The notes beneath the pieces were generated by a model. That model was not told the DNA's origin. It ran no database searches and saw only the letters and a program-made list of their open reading frames with translations. From IMG/VR virus record IMGVR_UViG_3300030329_004824, positions 1 through 38,545 of that record: a stretch of 38,545 bases of DNA; one strand, written 5' to 3'. Of this stretch, positions 33,185 to 38,545 are shown piece after piece; the stretch's first letter is position 1; each line of letters starts with the position of its first letter. The position numbers and the translations under genes were made by a program. Origin of the DNA: a virus.

Positions 33185-33188
33185 TCAA
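32331..33188 (-). CDS. DNA (cytosine-5) methyltransferase
   Basis: A 285-aa C5 cytosine DNA methyltransferase, transferring methyl from S-adenosylmethionine. Motifs: I LAVCAGNGGMSLGL (about 4-17), IV TAGFPCQPFSTAG (about 74-86, catalytic Cys), VI FCENVPGL (about 113-120), VIII VGAPHLRRRLLVLAA (about 149-163), and a C-terminal IX/X block SLGNGVVPLAIANGF. The target-recognition part between VIII and IX (about 165-250) is short and basic. Start: TTG 33188, overlapping the previous stop. Possible roles: protecting phage DNA from host restriction or marking it. A second long open frame covers the same DNA on the same strand. Confidence 0.9.
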   Translation of the reverse strand: MNELAVCAGNGGMSLGLRLAVPGLRTVALVEREAFAAAHLVDKVAKAFLDEAPVWSDARSFDGQAWRGIVDIVTAGFPCQPFSTAGSLRGTGDERWLWPDIERIIEECQPAFVFCENVPGLVGRGLGHLLTGLARLGFDAEWDLFSAAAVGAPHLRRRLLVLAAHPDRLPIRDNEQRRSRRRERRVQDQGHAQPGNHGQEKTLAQPSGARLPLPKRPIPKRERWTAGRRAAAQRSWWASERGLGRVAHGPASRVYRADRIRSLGNGVVPLAIANGFRVLRARGGW

Positions 33189-33487
33189 ACGGCACCCAGG
33201 ACCTCTGACGACGTTACCAAACCAAGTCGAGACCCGCGGGGGTCAGGGTTATGGGAAATCCTGGGCGCCAAATTAGAATCACCGACCGACCAACGTGGTC
33301 GGCCGGGTCCGAGCGTCCCCGTATCATCAAAAACGCCCGGATGGATGAAAGTGCCGCGCTCGAGATTGGCTACTCGACGGTCAGGACAGCGGTTTCGGAG
33401 GGAGGTCGACCTCTCGCCCCTCGCAAAGCGGTGGTCGGGAACCCAGCTGTCTCCTGGTTGGCCCAGGGCGCACGCGGCGAATTTCAC
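33185..33487 (-). CDS. Hypothetical protein, 100 aa, doubtful
   Basis: An unrecognised basic protein rich in Gly, Pro and Arg. Its start (GTG 33487) overlaps the previous stop and its stop overlaps the methyltransferase start (TTGAATGA), the same chained arrangement as in the rest of the operon. That is the main reason to keep it. Composition is compatible with an untranslated frame, and the opposite strand also has an open frame over this stretch. Confidence 0.35.
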   Translation of the reverse strand: MKFAACALGQPGDSWVPDHRFARGERSTSLRNRCPDRRVANLERGTFIHPGVFDDTGTLGPGRPRWSVGDSNLAPRISHNPDPRGSRLGLVTSSEVLGAV

Positions 33488-33663
33488 TTGGCCCCCATCT
33501 TCTTTCGGAGCTTCAGGACATCCGCTCGCAGGCGCTCGCGCTCGTCACAACAGCTCAGGTGTGGATATCCGATGGGGACTTGATTTTGTTCCTGCTTGAC
33601 GGCCACGGCTTCGCAGACATCTGGCTCCGAGCACTTGGGCTTTCTACAAACCTGGCAATACAT
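33484..33663 (-). CDS. Small Zn-finger-like protein, 59 aa
   Basis: ATG 33663 overlaps the tail-fibre stop (TGATG) and gives MYCQVCRKPKCSEPDVCEAV. Four early Cys residues (positions 3, 6, 11 and 17) and a CC pair near 38-39 suggest one or two small metal sites. A short coiled helix (ERERLRADVLKLRKKM) ends the protein. Probably nucleic-acid or protein binding. It is coupled to the genes on both sides. Confidence 0.55.
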   Translation of the reverse strand: MYCQVCRKPKCSEPDVCEAVAVKQEQNQVPIGYPHLSCCDERERLRADVLKLRKKMGAK

Positions 33664-34631
33664 CAGAGCGAATCCCAATCAGAGCCGTTGTAAACCGAAA
33701 CAGCGGACAGGGTGGTATCCCACACCATGAGGCCGGCGGCCGGCGAAGAGATCGCGCTCTTCTGCACTGTGGTCATCCGAGGCAGCAGCAGGCCGCCCGT
33801 CGTGGACTTGACTTCCAACTGGGCGCAGCTTGCGGGATTTCCGCCGGTCCCGCCGATGCGGGCGGTGCCATTCTTGAATCTGCACACCTCGGTCGAACTC
33901 GCCCCAGCCGTGTGGACTGATGATGCTATGTAGAACCCGATTGCGGTGCAGGTATTCTCGGAGCTTGATCCGGATCCGCCGAGGTAGAGCTTCGACACGC
34001 CGGTCGTGTTGCGGAGGCGAAGGGCGCAGACATCTTCCTCGCTGTTGGTTGCGGAGGGAACCACGATGCTACCGATCTTCGTCGTAGCGTCCGAGGTCGA
34101 GTCGGCCAGCGACAGGGTAGGCTCCGCTGTGACGATTGTGATCTTGCCGGTCGCTGACCTGGCGCCGTCAGCTTTTAGATACTGGGTATGGTCGTCATCC
34201 GTCAGCCCACCGATTGCACCGTGATCGATTGACGCTTCGGTGAAGTGCTTGGTCGCATCACCCGTGTGCGCGTCAAGCTGGCCTTTGTTCACCGCGTCAT
34301 TGGTGTCGCCTCCATCGGATAGGCCGGTGATCTTGTTGGACCCCATGGCAAGGTCCGCAGCCATTGGGTTGCTGCCGTCTTCGCTGATGTATGGGGTGAC
34401 ATCAATCGCTTCGGCCGTGACCTTCGCAGCGTCAGCGGTGGCTTGAGCGTTATCTGCTGCCTGCTGGGCGCGCACGATGTCTTGTTGCTCTTTTCTGACC
34501 ATGGCCTCTGCGAAAAGCAGGACGATGGCAGCAGGGAGAAGAAGTCTGCTACCACCGCCCAGGTCGGACTGACCGGATTTCCCCGGAGCGTCCGAAATAA
34601 AATCCCGCCGCGCAAGGGGGCTGGCGCTCAC
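33663..34631 (-). CDS. Tail-fibre or receptor-binding protein on the opposite strand
   Basis: A fibre-like protein of up to 322 aa. Coiled-coil repeats (KEQQDIVRAQQAADNAQATA, about 47-66) are followed by AMGSNKITGLSDGGDTNDAVNKGQLD, a pattern common in phage fibres. Next comes GGLTDDDHTQYLKADGARSA, a well-known fibre repeat, then a beta-rich body and a C-terminus with GGLLLPRMTTVQKSAISSPA and YNGSDW. The start is uncertain: GTG 34631 adds a hydrophobic stretch (LLLPAAIVLLFAEAM, about 30-44), while ATG 34502 starts just before the coiled coil. It lies leftward, about 10 kb from the short fibre adaptors at 22198-22910, and is the first gene of the leftward operon. Confidence 0.75.
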   Translation of the reverse strand: MSASPLARRDFISDAPGKSGQSDLGGGSRLLLPAAIVLLFAEAMVRKEQQDIVRAQQAADNAQATADAAKVTAEAIDVTPYISEDGSNPMAADLAMGSNKITGLSDGGDTNDAVNKGQLDAHTGDATKHFTEASIDHGAIGGLTDDDHTQYLKADGARSATGKITIVTAEPTLSLADSTSDATTKIGSIVVPSATNSEEDVCALRLRNTTGVSKLYLGGSGSSSENTCTAIGFYIASSVHTAGASSTEVCRFKNGTARIGGTGGNPASCAQLEVKSTTGGLLLPRMTTVQKSAISSPAAGLMVWDTTLSAVSVYNGSDWDSL

Positions 34632-34682
34632 GCGACGGGAACGGGGGGTTTCTCTGGGGAGGTCGAACTGGTCGACGCGTTA

Positions 34683-34711
34683 TTTGTATCGAGTTCTACC
34701 CGGTGTGTCAA
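34683..34711 (-). promoter_or_regulatory. Sigma-70 promoter of the leftward accessory operon
   Basis: On the minus strand a perfect TTGACA (34706-34711) is followed after 17 bp by TACAAA (34683-34688, 4 of 6). It lies about 50 bp before the longest fibre-gene start, so host polymerase could express the leftward operon in the lysogen. Between it and ATG 34752 on the other strand are GGAGG and a short A/T stretch. Confidence 0.6.
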
Positions 34712-34751
34712 CTCAATCACCAGTAACCGTAGCTACTAAATCGGAGGCAAT

Positions 34752-35195
34752 ATGCTCAAACATCTATGTGCGGCCTTGGCGCTGGCTCTTCCATCTACTG
34801 GGCAGAGCGATGTTATCACCGCCCCTGGCAACATCCTCTACGGGAGCAGCTGCGATAAGGAGATCGCATTCTGGCTCTCAAGCCCAAAACGGGGAGAGGA
34901 TGTCGACATGATTCTCGACATTGGCGATTCGGCTCCCCCGCTTGCGGTGGCCTGGGTAGCGATTGGGTTCACAAAGGACAACACCCTGATCGGCGTGTCG
35001 CGGGGGATCCCCTGCTACCTCCTAGCATGGCCGCACTTCGTTGTGCCGGTTGTGCTCTTCAACGGCCTCGCAAGTCGACCCCTGTTTCGGGTTCCCAGCG
35101 ATCCCGCGTTGAAGGGATTGCCGCTCTATGCCCAAGCCCTGTCGGATGCTGTCGAGTTGACGATGAGCAGGGGAGCCGAGATGCAGGTTCGCTGA
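34752..35195 (+). CDS. Secreted cargo protein, planctomycete-type C-terminal domain
   Basis: A 147-aa protein with a clear signal peptide (MLKHLCAALALALPSTGQS, cleavage about 18-19). The rest is a small beta domain with GSSCDKEIAFWLSS near its start, a GIPCYLLAWPHFVVPVVLFN strand pair, and VPSDPALKGLPLYAQALSDA. The last closely resembles a C-terminal block (I/V-P-N-D-P-x-L-x-G-x-x-x-Y-x-Q-A) I associate with many exported planctomycete proteins. The ribosome site is GGAGG before ATG 34752. It stands alone, in the opposite direction to both neighbours, so it looks like a moron (cargo) gene expressed in the lysogen. It converges exactly with the next gene, with no bases between stops. Confidence 0.6.
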   Translation: MLKHLCAALALALPSTGQSDVITAPGNILYGSSCDKEIAFWLSSPKRGEDVDMILDIGDSAPPLAVAWVAIGFTKDNTLIGVSRGIPCYLLAWPHFVVPVVLFNGLASRPLFRVPSDPALKGLPLYAQALSDAVELTMSRGAEMQVR

Positions 35196-36044
35196 CTACT
35201 TGACGGCCTGGAATTCGGCGCAGATATTTTCGAGGTCGGAATGCAGCAAAGAGGCTGTGTCCTGCATCGGATACGTCGGGTCCATAGCACATTGGCGAAG
35301 AATCACGTATCCGCGTGCCATGACTCTATAGCTGACGTTTGGTTTCGACCAAAACGTGACGGTCCCCGACCTACGTGTTGCCGTGGCCTTCGTGACGGTC
35401 CCCGACCTATCTGTTGCCGTGCCCTTGTTGAGCCCCGGCATACTCGTGACGAGCCAGCCGTTCACTGGAACCGATTTCAAATCCGTGAGTAACGAAAGCC
35501 CAGTGATATGCGCTTGAATCGACTGCTTCTCGTCGGTCGTCGTGCCCTCGCGGCCGATGAAGGTCTTGGCAGCCAGCATGATGGTCTTCGAATGGAGATA
35601 CAGCGTTGCCAGCGCGAAGTGCAGTCCAAACGAGTTGTTTGCGGCGGGTTTGAGCGCGGTTTGCACCGCATTCAAATAGCCGAAGGTGGGCCATGCCCCA
35701 ATCGTGGAGGTTCCGCGTAGCTGTGCCGTGCGACGTTCGTGATTATTCGCAAGCGACGTAGCCCTCGGCTTCAGAGCGGTGAAGTCTGCATTCCTGTTTT
35801 GACCAATCTTCGGGACAGGGTTTTTCCTGTAGGCGATCTCACGCTTCGTCGCCTTTTGTTTCGCCTTTCCAACCGCCTCTGGGAGCTGGCCGCCCCCCTT
35901 CGTCGTAACCCGCTCCGAAAGCAACCAGATATTGCCAGCGACGGCCAGCCCAGCAATCACACCCAGGGCACTGACTTTATAACGCGTCCTAGCCTGCACC
36001 GATTTGTGCGCAGGCATACGCCACAAACGAGTAGGATTCACCAT
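35196..36044 (-). CDS. Single-pass membrane protein, unknown, 282 aa
   Basis: A basic protein with one N-terminal membrane segment (VSALGVIAGLAVAGNIWLL, about 24-42) after a positively charged start, so the bulk probably lies outside the inner membrane. The middle is Lys/Arg-rich, followed by helices (NNSFGLHFALATLYLHSKTI, about 135-154). A 12-residue repeat lies in the C-terminal part (ATDRSGTVTKAT, then ATRRSGTVT). The end has two Cys residues. I do not recognise a family. A SAR-type lysis protein is possible from the layout but no catalytic signature was found. It lies between the cargo gene and the repressor, so it may be expressed in the lysogen. Confidence 0.55.
   Translation of the reverse strand: MVNPTRLWRMPAHKSVQARTRYKVSALGVIAGLAVAGNIWLLSERVTTKGGGQLPEAVGKAKQKATKREIAYRKNPVPKIGQNRNADFTALKPRATSLANNHERRTAQLRGTSTIGAWPTFGYLNAVQTALKPAANNSFGLHFALATLYLHSKTIMLAAKTFIGREGTTTDEKQSIQAHITGLSLLTDLKSVPVNGWLVTSMPGLNKGTATDRSGTVTKATATRRSGTVTFWSKPNVSYRVMARGYVILRQCAMDPTYPMQDTASLLHSDLENICAEFQAVK
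35355..35426. repeat. 36-bp tandem duplication inside the membrane-protein gene
   Basis: Two adjacent 36-bp copies (35355-35390 and 35391-35426) differ at 3 positions. The length is a multiple of three, so the coding frame is kept and a 12-residue repeat is produced. It looks like a recent slippage or duplication event. Confidence 0.8.
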
Positions 36045-36087
36045 CTGGATACAGGTAATGAATTAGCGTTTGTCGGTCAAATGGTTT

Positions 36088-36615
36088 CTAGACCTCTTCG
36101 TCCAACGCATTCTCGAATCTCGAATACCACTCGGCATAAAGCCTGGGTTGAGAACCGCTTATTCTCCGCTGGATCTTCTCCACCAAGGCACGGCCCTCCT
36201 CGTACGAAACAAGACGAAATCGCTCAGGGAGGATGATCATTCCATTGACCAGGGGAGGATCCCAGGAGAGGAGCTTCCGAAGGCGTGCGGCACTCGGTCG
36301 CCTGGCGAACACGGCCTCGAGCACCTCCTCGTCAATCAAGACCGACCCGCGCTCCATCTTGTCTCCGATGGGCGTTCTCTGATCGGCGAGGCCCGTAAGC
36401 CAGTCCAGCGAGACCCCCAGCGCGTTCGCGCAAGGCGCGGCATTCTCTAAGGTTGGGCGAATCGGAGGGGTCCGAAACCAGCTATGGATAGCTGCGAGGG
36501 TCACGCCACTCTGCTCCGCGAGCTTGCGCCGGCTCCATCCTATGTCCTCCAGCGCCTCGGTGAGGCGCTCGGAGAAGATATCAGAATACTCGTGTTCAGC
36601 CGATGTCATGGACAC
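36088..36615 (-). CDS. CI-like XRE repressor
   Basis: A 175-aa regulator, start ATG 36615 (or 36609). Residues about 14-75 form a lambda-type helix-turn-helix: FSERLTEALEDIGWSRRKLA with EQSGVTLAAIHSWFRTPPIR, then CANALGVSLDWLTGLAD. The C-terminal part has no RecA-sensitive peptidase signature (no A-G cleavage site with Ser/Lys dyad that I can see), so induction may not follow the classical LexA-like route. It is divergent from the excisionase and integrase genes with a 224-bp control region between them, the usual layout for a lysogeny switch. Confidence 0.8.
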   Translation of the reverse strand: MSMTSAEHEYSDIFSERLTEALEDIGWSRRKLAEQSGVTLAAIHSWFRTPPIRPTLENAAPCANALGVSLDWLTGLADQRTPIGDKMERGSVLIDEEVLEAVFARRPSAARLRKLLSWDPPLVNGMIILPERFRLVSYEEGRALVEKIQRRISGSQPRLYAEWYSRFENALDEEV

Positions 36616-36839
36616 CCCGCCAGGACCCCCCTGGCAACTACCAGAGAGGAATTAGGGCTTTTGCGCCCAATTGCAACCGCTCAGATAATTTTGCGGAATT
36701 CGATCCACTAGGTTGAACATCAACTTGATGGATGGTATGTAGAGTATATTCACACTCCGGCAGACGCGGGCGTAGAGGGACCCGGCACAAGGTGTGATCA
36801 GGAAAGGGCGCCTGCGGCTGCCGATCTCCCCGAAAAACC
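36616..36839. promoter_or_regulatory. Lysogeny control region between repressor and excisionase
   Basis: This 224-bp gap holds a perfect inverted repeat CATCAA-C-TTGATG (36718-36730), a likely operator. A rightward promoter candidate overlaps it: TTGAAC (36713-36718), 17 bp, TATGTA (36736-36741); a TATATT at 36745-36750 is an alternative -10. On the other strand, TTGCAA with TAATTC after 16 bp (about 36652-36679) could serve the repressor, but is weak. Confidence 0.5.
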
Positions 36840-37064
36840 ATGACGAACACAATGATCGGTCAGGATCAACCTCAACCCACAGTTCCTACCCACCGCAAAT
36901 TGCTCCTTAGCAAGTCGGAAGCAGCGGCCCTTCTCGGCCTGCACCAGCAGACCTTCCAGAGATATGTCCAGGCCGGCGAACTCCCCAAGCCATTCTTCAA
37001 GAGTAGTAACGGTCGAGCGAACAAGTGGTCGCGACTGCAACTTGAAGCCTACCTCACGCAATAG
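36840..37064 (+). CDS. xis: Excisionase-like MerR/AlpA-type HTH protein
   Basis: A 74-aa protein with a winged helix-turn-helix of the excisionase/AlpA group: LLLSKSEAAALLGLHQQTFQ, then RYVQAGELPKPFFKSSNGRA and NKWSRLQLEAYL (about 21-72). It lies directly before the integrase on the same transcript, so it is the likely recombination directionality factor. ATG 36840 has no strong ribosome site. Confidence 0.75.
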   Translation: MTNTMIGQDQPQPTVPTHRKLLLSKSEAAALLGLHQQTFQRYVQAGELPKPFFKSSNGRANKWSRLQLEAYLTQ

Positions 37065-37089
37065 CCCCCCCCACAACCAGGAGAAGAAC

Positions 37090-38304
37090 ATGGTCTACAA
37101 GCGAGGCAACAATTGGTACTACAACGCTCGAAAGCTCCCTACCGGCAAGCGGGTGGTCAAATCCGCTGGTCCGTCCAAGCGAGCCGCCCAGCAACTCGAA
37201 GCCGAGTCCGAGCGACAATTCGCGGATTTCAAGGCTGGCCTTTACAACCCGATTGTGGAGGAGCGCGTGCGCCCCATCGGTGAACACGTCGAGAGCTTCT
37301 TCGAGGCGATGGAGATCGGATCGCTCAACAACGGTCGCGGGGCACCCTGCGACGAATACGTGGAGACGAACCGCAACCGCTTGGCTAACATGCTCAACCA
37401 CATGGGGGCGGAGACACTGGCCGACCTCACCGCCGAGAAGCTCAACGGCTTCCTGCTGGACCTCACCAACGGTGGCGTCGTCTCGGTTCGCAGCCAGCGC
37501 AAGCTGCGCCCAGCGAGCACCAAGACCCGCAACGACTACGGTGTCCTGGCCGCGCAATTCGGCGACTGGCTCGTTCGCCAGAAGAGGCTCGGAGAATCGC
37601 CTTTCGCAGACTTTCAGCGGACCTCCACATCTGGCCGCGAGGTTCGCAAGCGCATCAAGCTGCGGATCGACGACATCCGCAAACTCGCTTACGCCAGCCC
37701 TGAGCGCGCCATGGTCTACTGGGTGGCGGCCTTTACCGGCTTACGCCGCCGTGAATTGCTCGACCTCCGGTGGGGTCAGATCCACCTTGAAGAGGAGCGC
37801 CCCTACCTAACCACAAACGCGTCGGTCTCCAAGAACGGCAAGGCCCAGGTCTTGCCCCTCATCCCGTCGCTCGCCAAGAAGCTCGCCGACGAGAAGCTCA
37901 CCCAGGCCAAGCGGGCGAGCAAGGTAATCTCCCCAGATGACCTTGTGCTGCCGCAGATGCCGCGTGATTCGCATCTGCTGCCTGTGCTGGTGCGATCAGA
38001 CGCCGAGGCCGCAGGCATCGCCACAACGCAACTGGACGGCTCTAGGCTCGACTTCCACTCCCTGCGCGGCAGCTGCGCCACCATCCTGATGAACGACGTG
38101 GGGGTTGCCCCGGAGATGGTCCGGCGGATCATGCGGCATAGCGCCCTGTCCATCACGATGAAGCACTACGTCGGAATGGACGAGGGCGACCTGTTCGACG
38201 CGGTCAAGGACATCGAGATCGACTGTAGCGGATTTGTAGCGACACAAAGCACTAGCACGGATATAGCTGAGTTATCACAAAGCACTAGGGAGAAACACGG
38301 ATGA
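37090..38304 (+). CDS. int: Tyrosine-family integrase
   Basis: A 404-aa site-specific recombinase. The N-terminus (MVYKRGNNWYYNARKLPTGK) is an arm-binding-like start. A core-binding SAM-like part follows (about 55-190). The catalytic domain shows Arg I in FTGLRRRELLDLRW (about 215-228), a Lys in the strand NGKAQVLPL, HSLRG (H-x-L-R, about 325-329), MRHSALSITMKHYV (second His, then the Tyr nucleophile, about 350-363). The start at ATG 37090 has AGGAG upstream. The last residues include two TQST/SQST repeats coming from a duplicated 13-bp DNA sequence. The attachment region lies directly downstream. Confidence 0.95.
   Translation: MVYKRGNNWYYNARKLPTGKRVVKSAGPSKRAAQQLEAESERQFADFKAGLYNPIVEERVRPIGEHVESFFEAMEIGSLNNGRGAPCDEYVETNRNRLANMLNHMGAETLADLTAEKLNGFLLDLTNGGVVSVRSQRKLRPASTKTRNDYGVLAAQFGDWLVRQKRLGESPFADFQRTSTSGREVRKRIKLRIDDIRKLAYASPERAMVYWVAAFTGLRRRELLDLRWGQIHLEEERPYLTTNASVSKNGKAQVLPLIPSLAKKLADEKLTQAKRASKVISPDDLVLPQMPRDSHLLPVLVRSDAEAAGIATTQLDGSRLDFHSLRGSCATILMNDVGVAPEMVRRIMRHSALSITMKHYVGMDEGDLFDAVKDIEIDCSGFVATQSTSTDIAELSQSTREKHG
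38243..38288. repeat. 13-bp direct repeat CACAAAGCACTAG in the integrase 3' end
   Basis: Identical copies at 38243-38255 and 38276-38288 are 33 bp apart (about three helical turns). They lie just before the attachment region and could be integrase or excisionase arm sites embedded in coding sequence. Confidence 0.55.
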
Positions 38305-38323
38305 GACGCAACTCGTTGTTGAG

Positions 38324-38358
38324 TATCGCAATGCAATTGCTAGGCTATCGCAACGCAA
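38324..38358. repeat. TATCGCAAYGCAA direct repeats beside the attachment core
   Basis: TATCGCAATGCAA (38324-38336) and TATCGCAACGCAA (38346-38358) are 22 bp apart, two helical turns, and end 3 bp before the tRNA-like core. They are the best candidates for integrase binding sites. Confidence 0.55.
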
Positions 38359-38361
38359 CCA

Positions 38362-38403
38362 GCCCAGGTGGCGGAATTGGCAGACGCGCTAGGTTCAGGT
38401 CCC
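38362..38403 (+). other. attP: Attachment core: 5' part of a tRNA-Leu(CAG) gene
   Basis: The sequence has the acceptor 5' strand GCCCAGG, TG, the D-arm of tRNA-Leu (GCGGAATTGGCAGACGC), and an anticodon loop TTCAGGT with anticodon CAG. The match then breaks off: no variable arm, T-arm or acceptor 3' strand follows. It is therefore a tRNA fragment, not a gene, and fits a phage attP core for integration into tRNA-Leu. A T7-like cyanophage (P-SSP7) is known to carry a tRNA-Leu match of about this length after int. Confidence 0.75.
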
Positions 38404-38545
38404 AGGACCGATTCTCCGAAAGCCCCGTAGCAGGCGGCTTTCCAGCGACCGCGCCCGCGAGTGTAGCGGATATGCAGCAGGTCGGTGCTTCGCCCCCAAT
38501 TGTGCCCTGCTCCCCCTCCCGCGAGGGGGGGGGGATGGGGGGGGG
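38404..38545. other. Right-end non-coding region with hairpin and terminal G-tracts
   Basis: GAAAGCC (38418-38424) and GGCTTTC (38436-38442) form a perfect 7-bp stem but no T-run follows. TGTAGCGGAT at 38462 repeats a sequence in the integrase gene (38224). The end is ten G, AT, nine G, nearly the same as the first 20 bases of the window. No gene was seen. Confidence 0.5.

Noticed and set aside
33251-33583. A 110-codon plus-strand frame in the leftward operon
   Set aside because: It has no ribosome site and crosses two coupled leftward genes. It gives no recognisable protein.
32598-33599. A 333-codon open frame on the plus strand over the methyltransferase
   Set aside because: It is antisense to clear methyltransferase motifs and has a low-complexity, Ser/Arg/Pro-rich translation. 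No start or ribosome site supports it.
38362-38442. A complete tRNA-Leu gene
   Set aside because: Only the 5' half is present. The anticodon stem already has a mismatch, and no T-arm or matching acceptor 3' strand follows.
1-38545. CRISPR array or insertion sequences
   Set aside because: No regularly spaced 25-40 bp repeats and no transposase motifs were seen; the short repeats present are too small or too few.

Overview
The window reads as an almost complete genome of a temperate, T7-like podovirus (autographivirus-type virion genes plus a phage-type single-subunit RNA polymerase). No chromosomal genes are present. The only host-like sequence is a roughly 42-bp 5' piece of a tRNA-Leu gene beside the integrase at the right end, which looks like a phage attachment core. 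The host is not certain. One cargo gene (34752-35195) ends in a sequence style I associate with secreted planctomycete proteins, so a planctomycete-like host is my best inference, weakly held. Both window ends are G-tract sequences that nearly match each other, so the molecule may be circular, terminally redundant, or end in an assembly artefact.

Layout. (1) 1-3247: a short early block with a tiny membrane protein, two unknowns, a DnaQ-like 3'-5' exonuclease, a RecT annealing protein and a PD-(D/E)XK-like nuclease. No DNA polymerase, primase or helicase is recognisable. (2) 3234-5363: the T7-type RNA polymerase. (3) 5360-25932: a rightward virion block in T7 order: small proteins, portal, scaffold, lipoprotein-like protein, major capsid, tail tubular A and B, internal virion proteins gp13/14/15/16-like, two short tail-fibre adaptor proteins, a holin-like protein, a virion protein carrying an FCCH-like domain, and small and large terminase. 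Most start codons overlap the preceding stop. (4) 25964-29283: a rightward accessory block with an XRE protein carrying a Cys/His cluster, a nuclease-associated domain protein, a GP88-like protein and small unknowns, interrupted by a divergent ribbon-helix-helix gene. (5) 29284-29921: a non-coding region between two convergent terminators, containing four helically phased GTCGACC repeats. (6) 34631-29922: a leftward accessory operon with a tail-fibre-like protein, a Zn-cluster protein, a C5 cytosine methyltransferase (overlapped by a second long open frame), a DUF5664 nucleotide-pool protein, a Zn/HTH protein, a calcineurin-type metallophosphoesterase and two small proteins. (7) 34752-38545: the lysogeny end, with a secreted cargo protein, a membrane protein, a CI-like repressor, an excisionase, a tyrosine integrase and the tRNA-Leu attachment region.

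How it fits together. Integrase, excisionase and repressor would set lysogeny at tRNA-Leu, as reported for T7-like cyanophage P-SSP7. On induction the phage RNA polymerase would transcribe the virion block. Replication seems to depend on host polymerase plus phage RecT, exonuclease and nuclease functions. The methyltransferase, phosphoesterase and secreted or membrane cargo are candidates for host interaction. No endolysin was recognised, so lysis is an open question.

All calls come from reading the sequence and from remembered family motifs. No database search was run.
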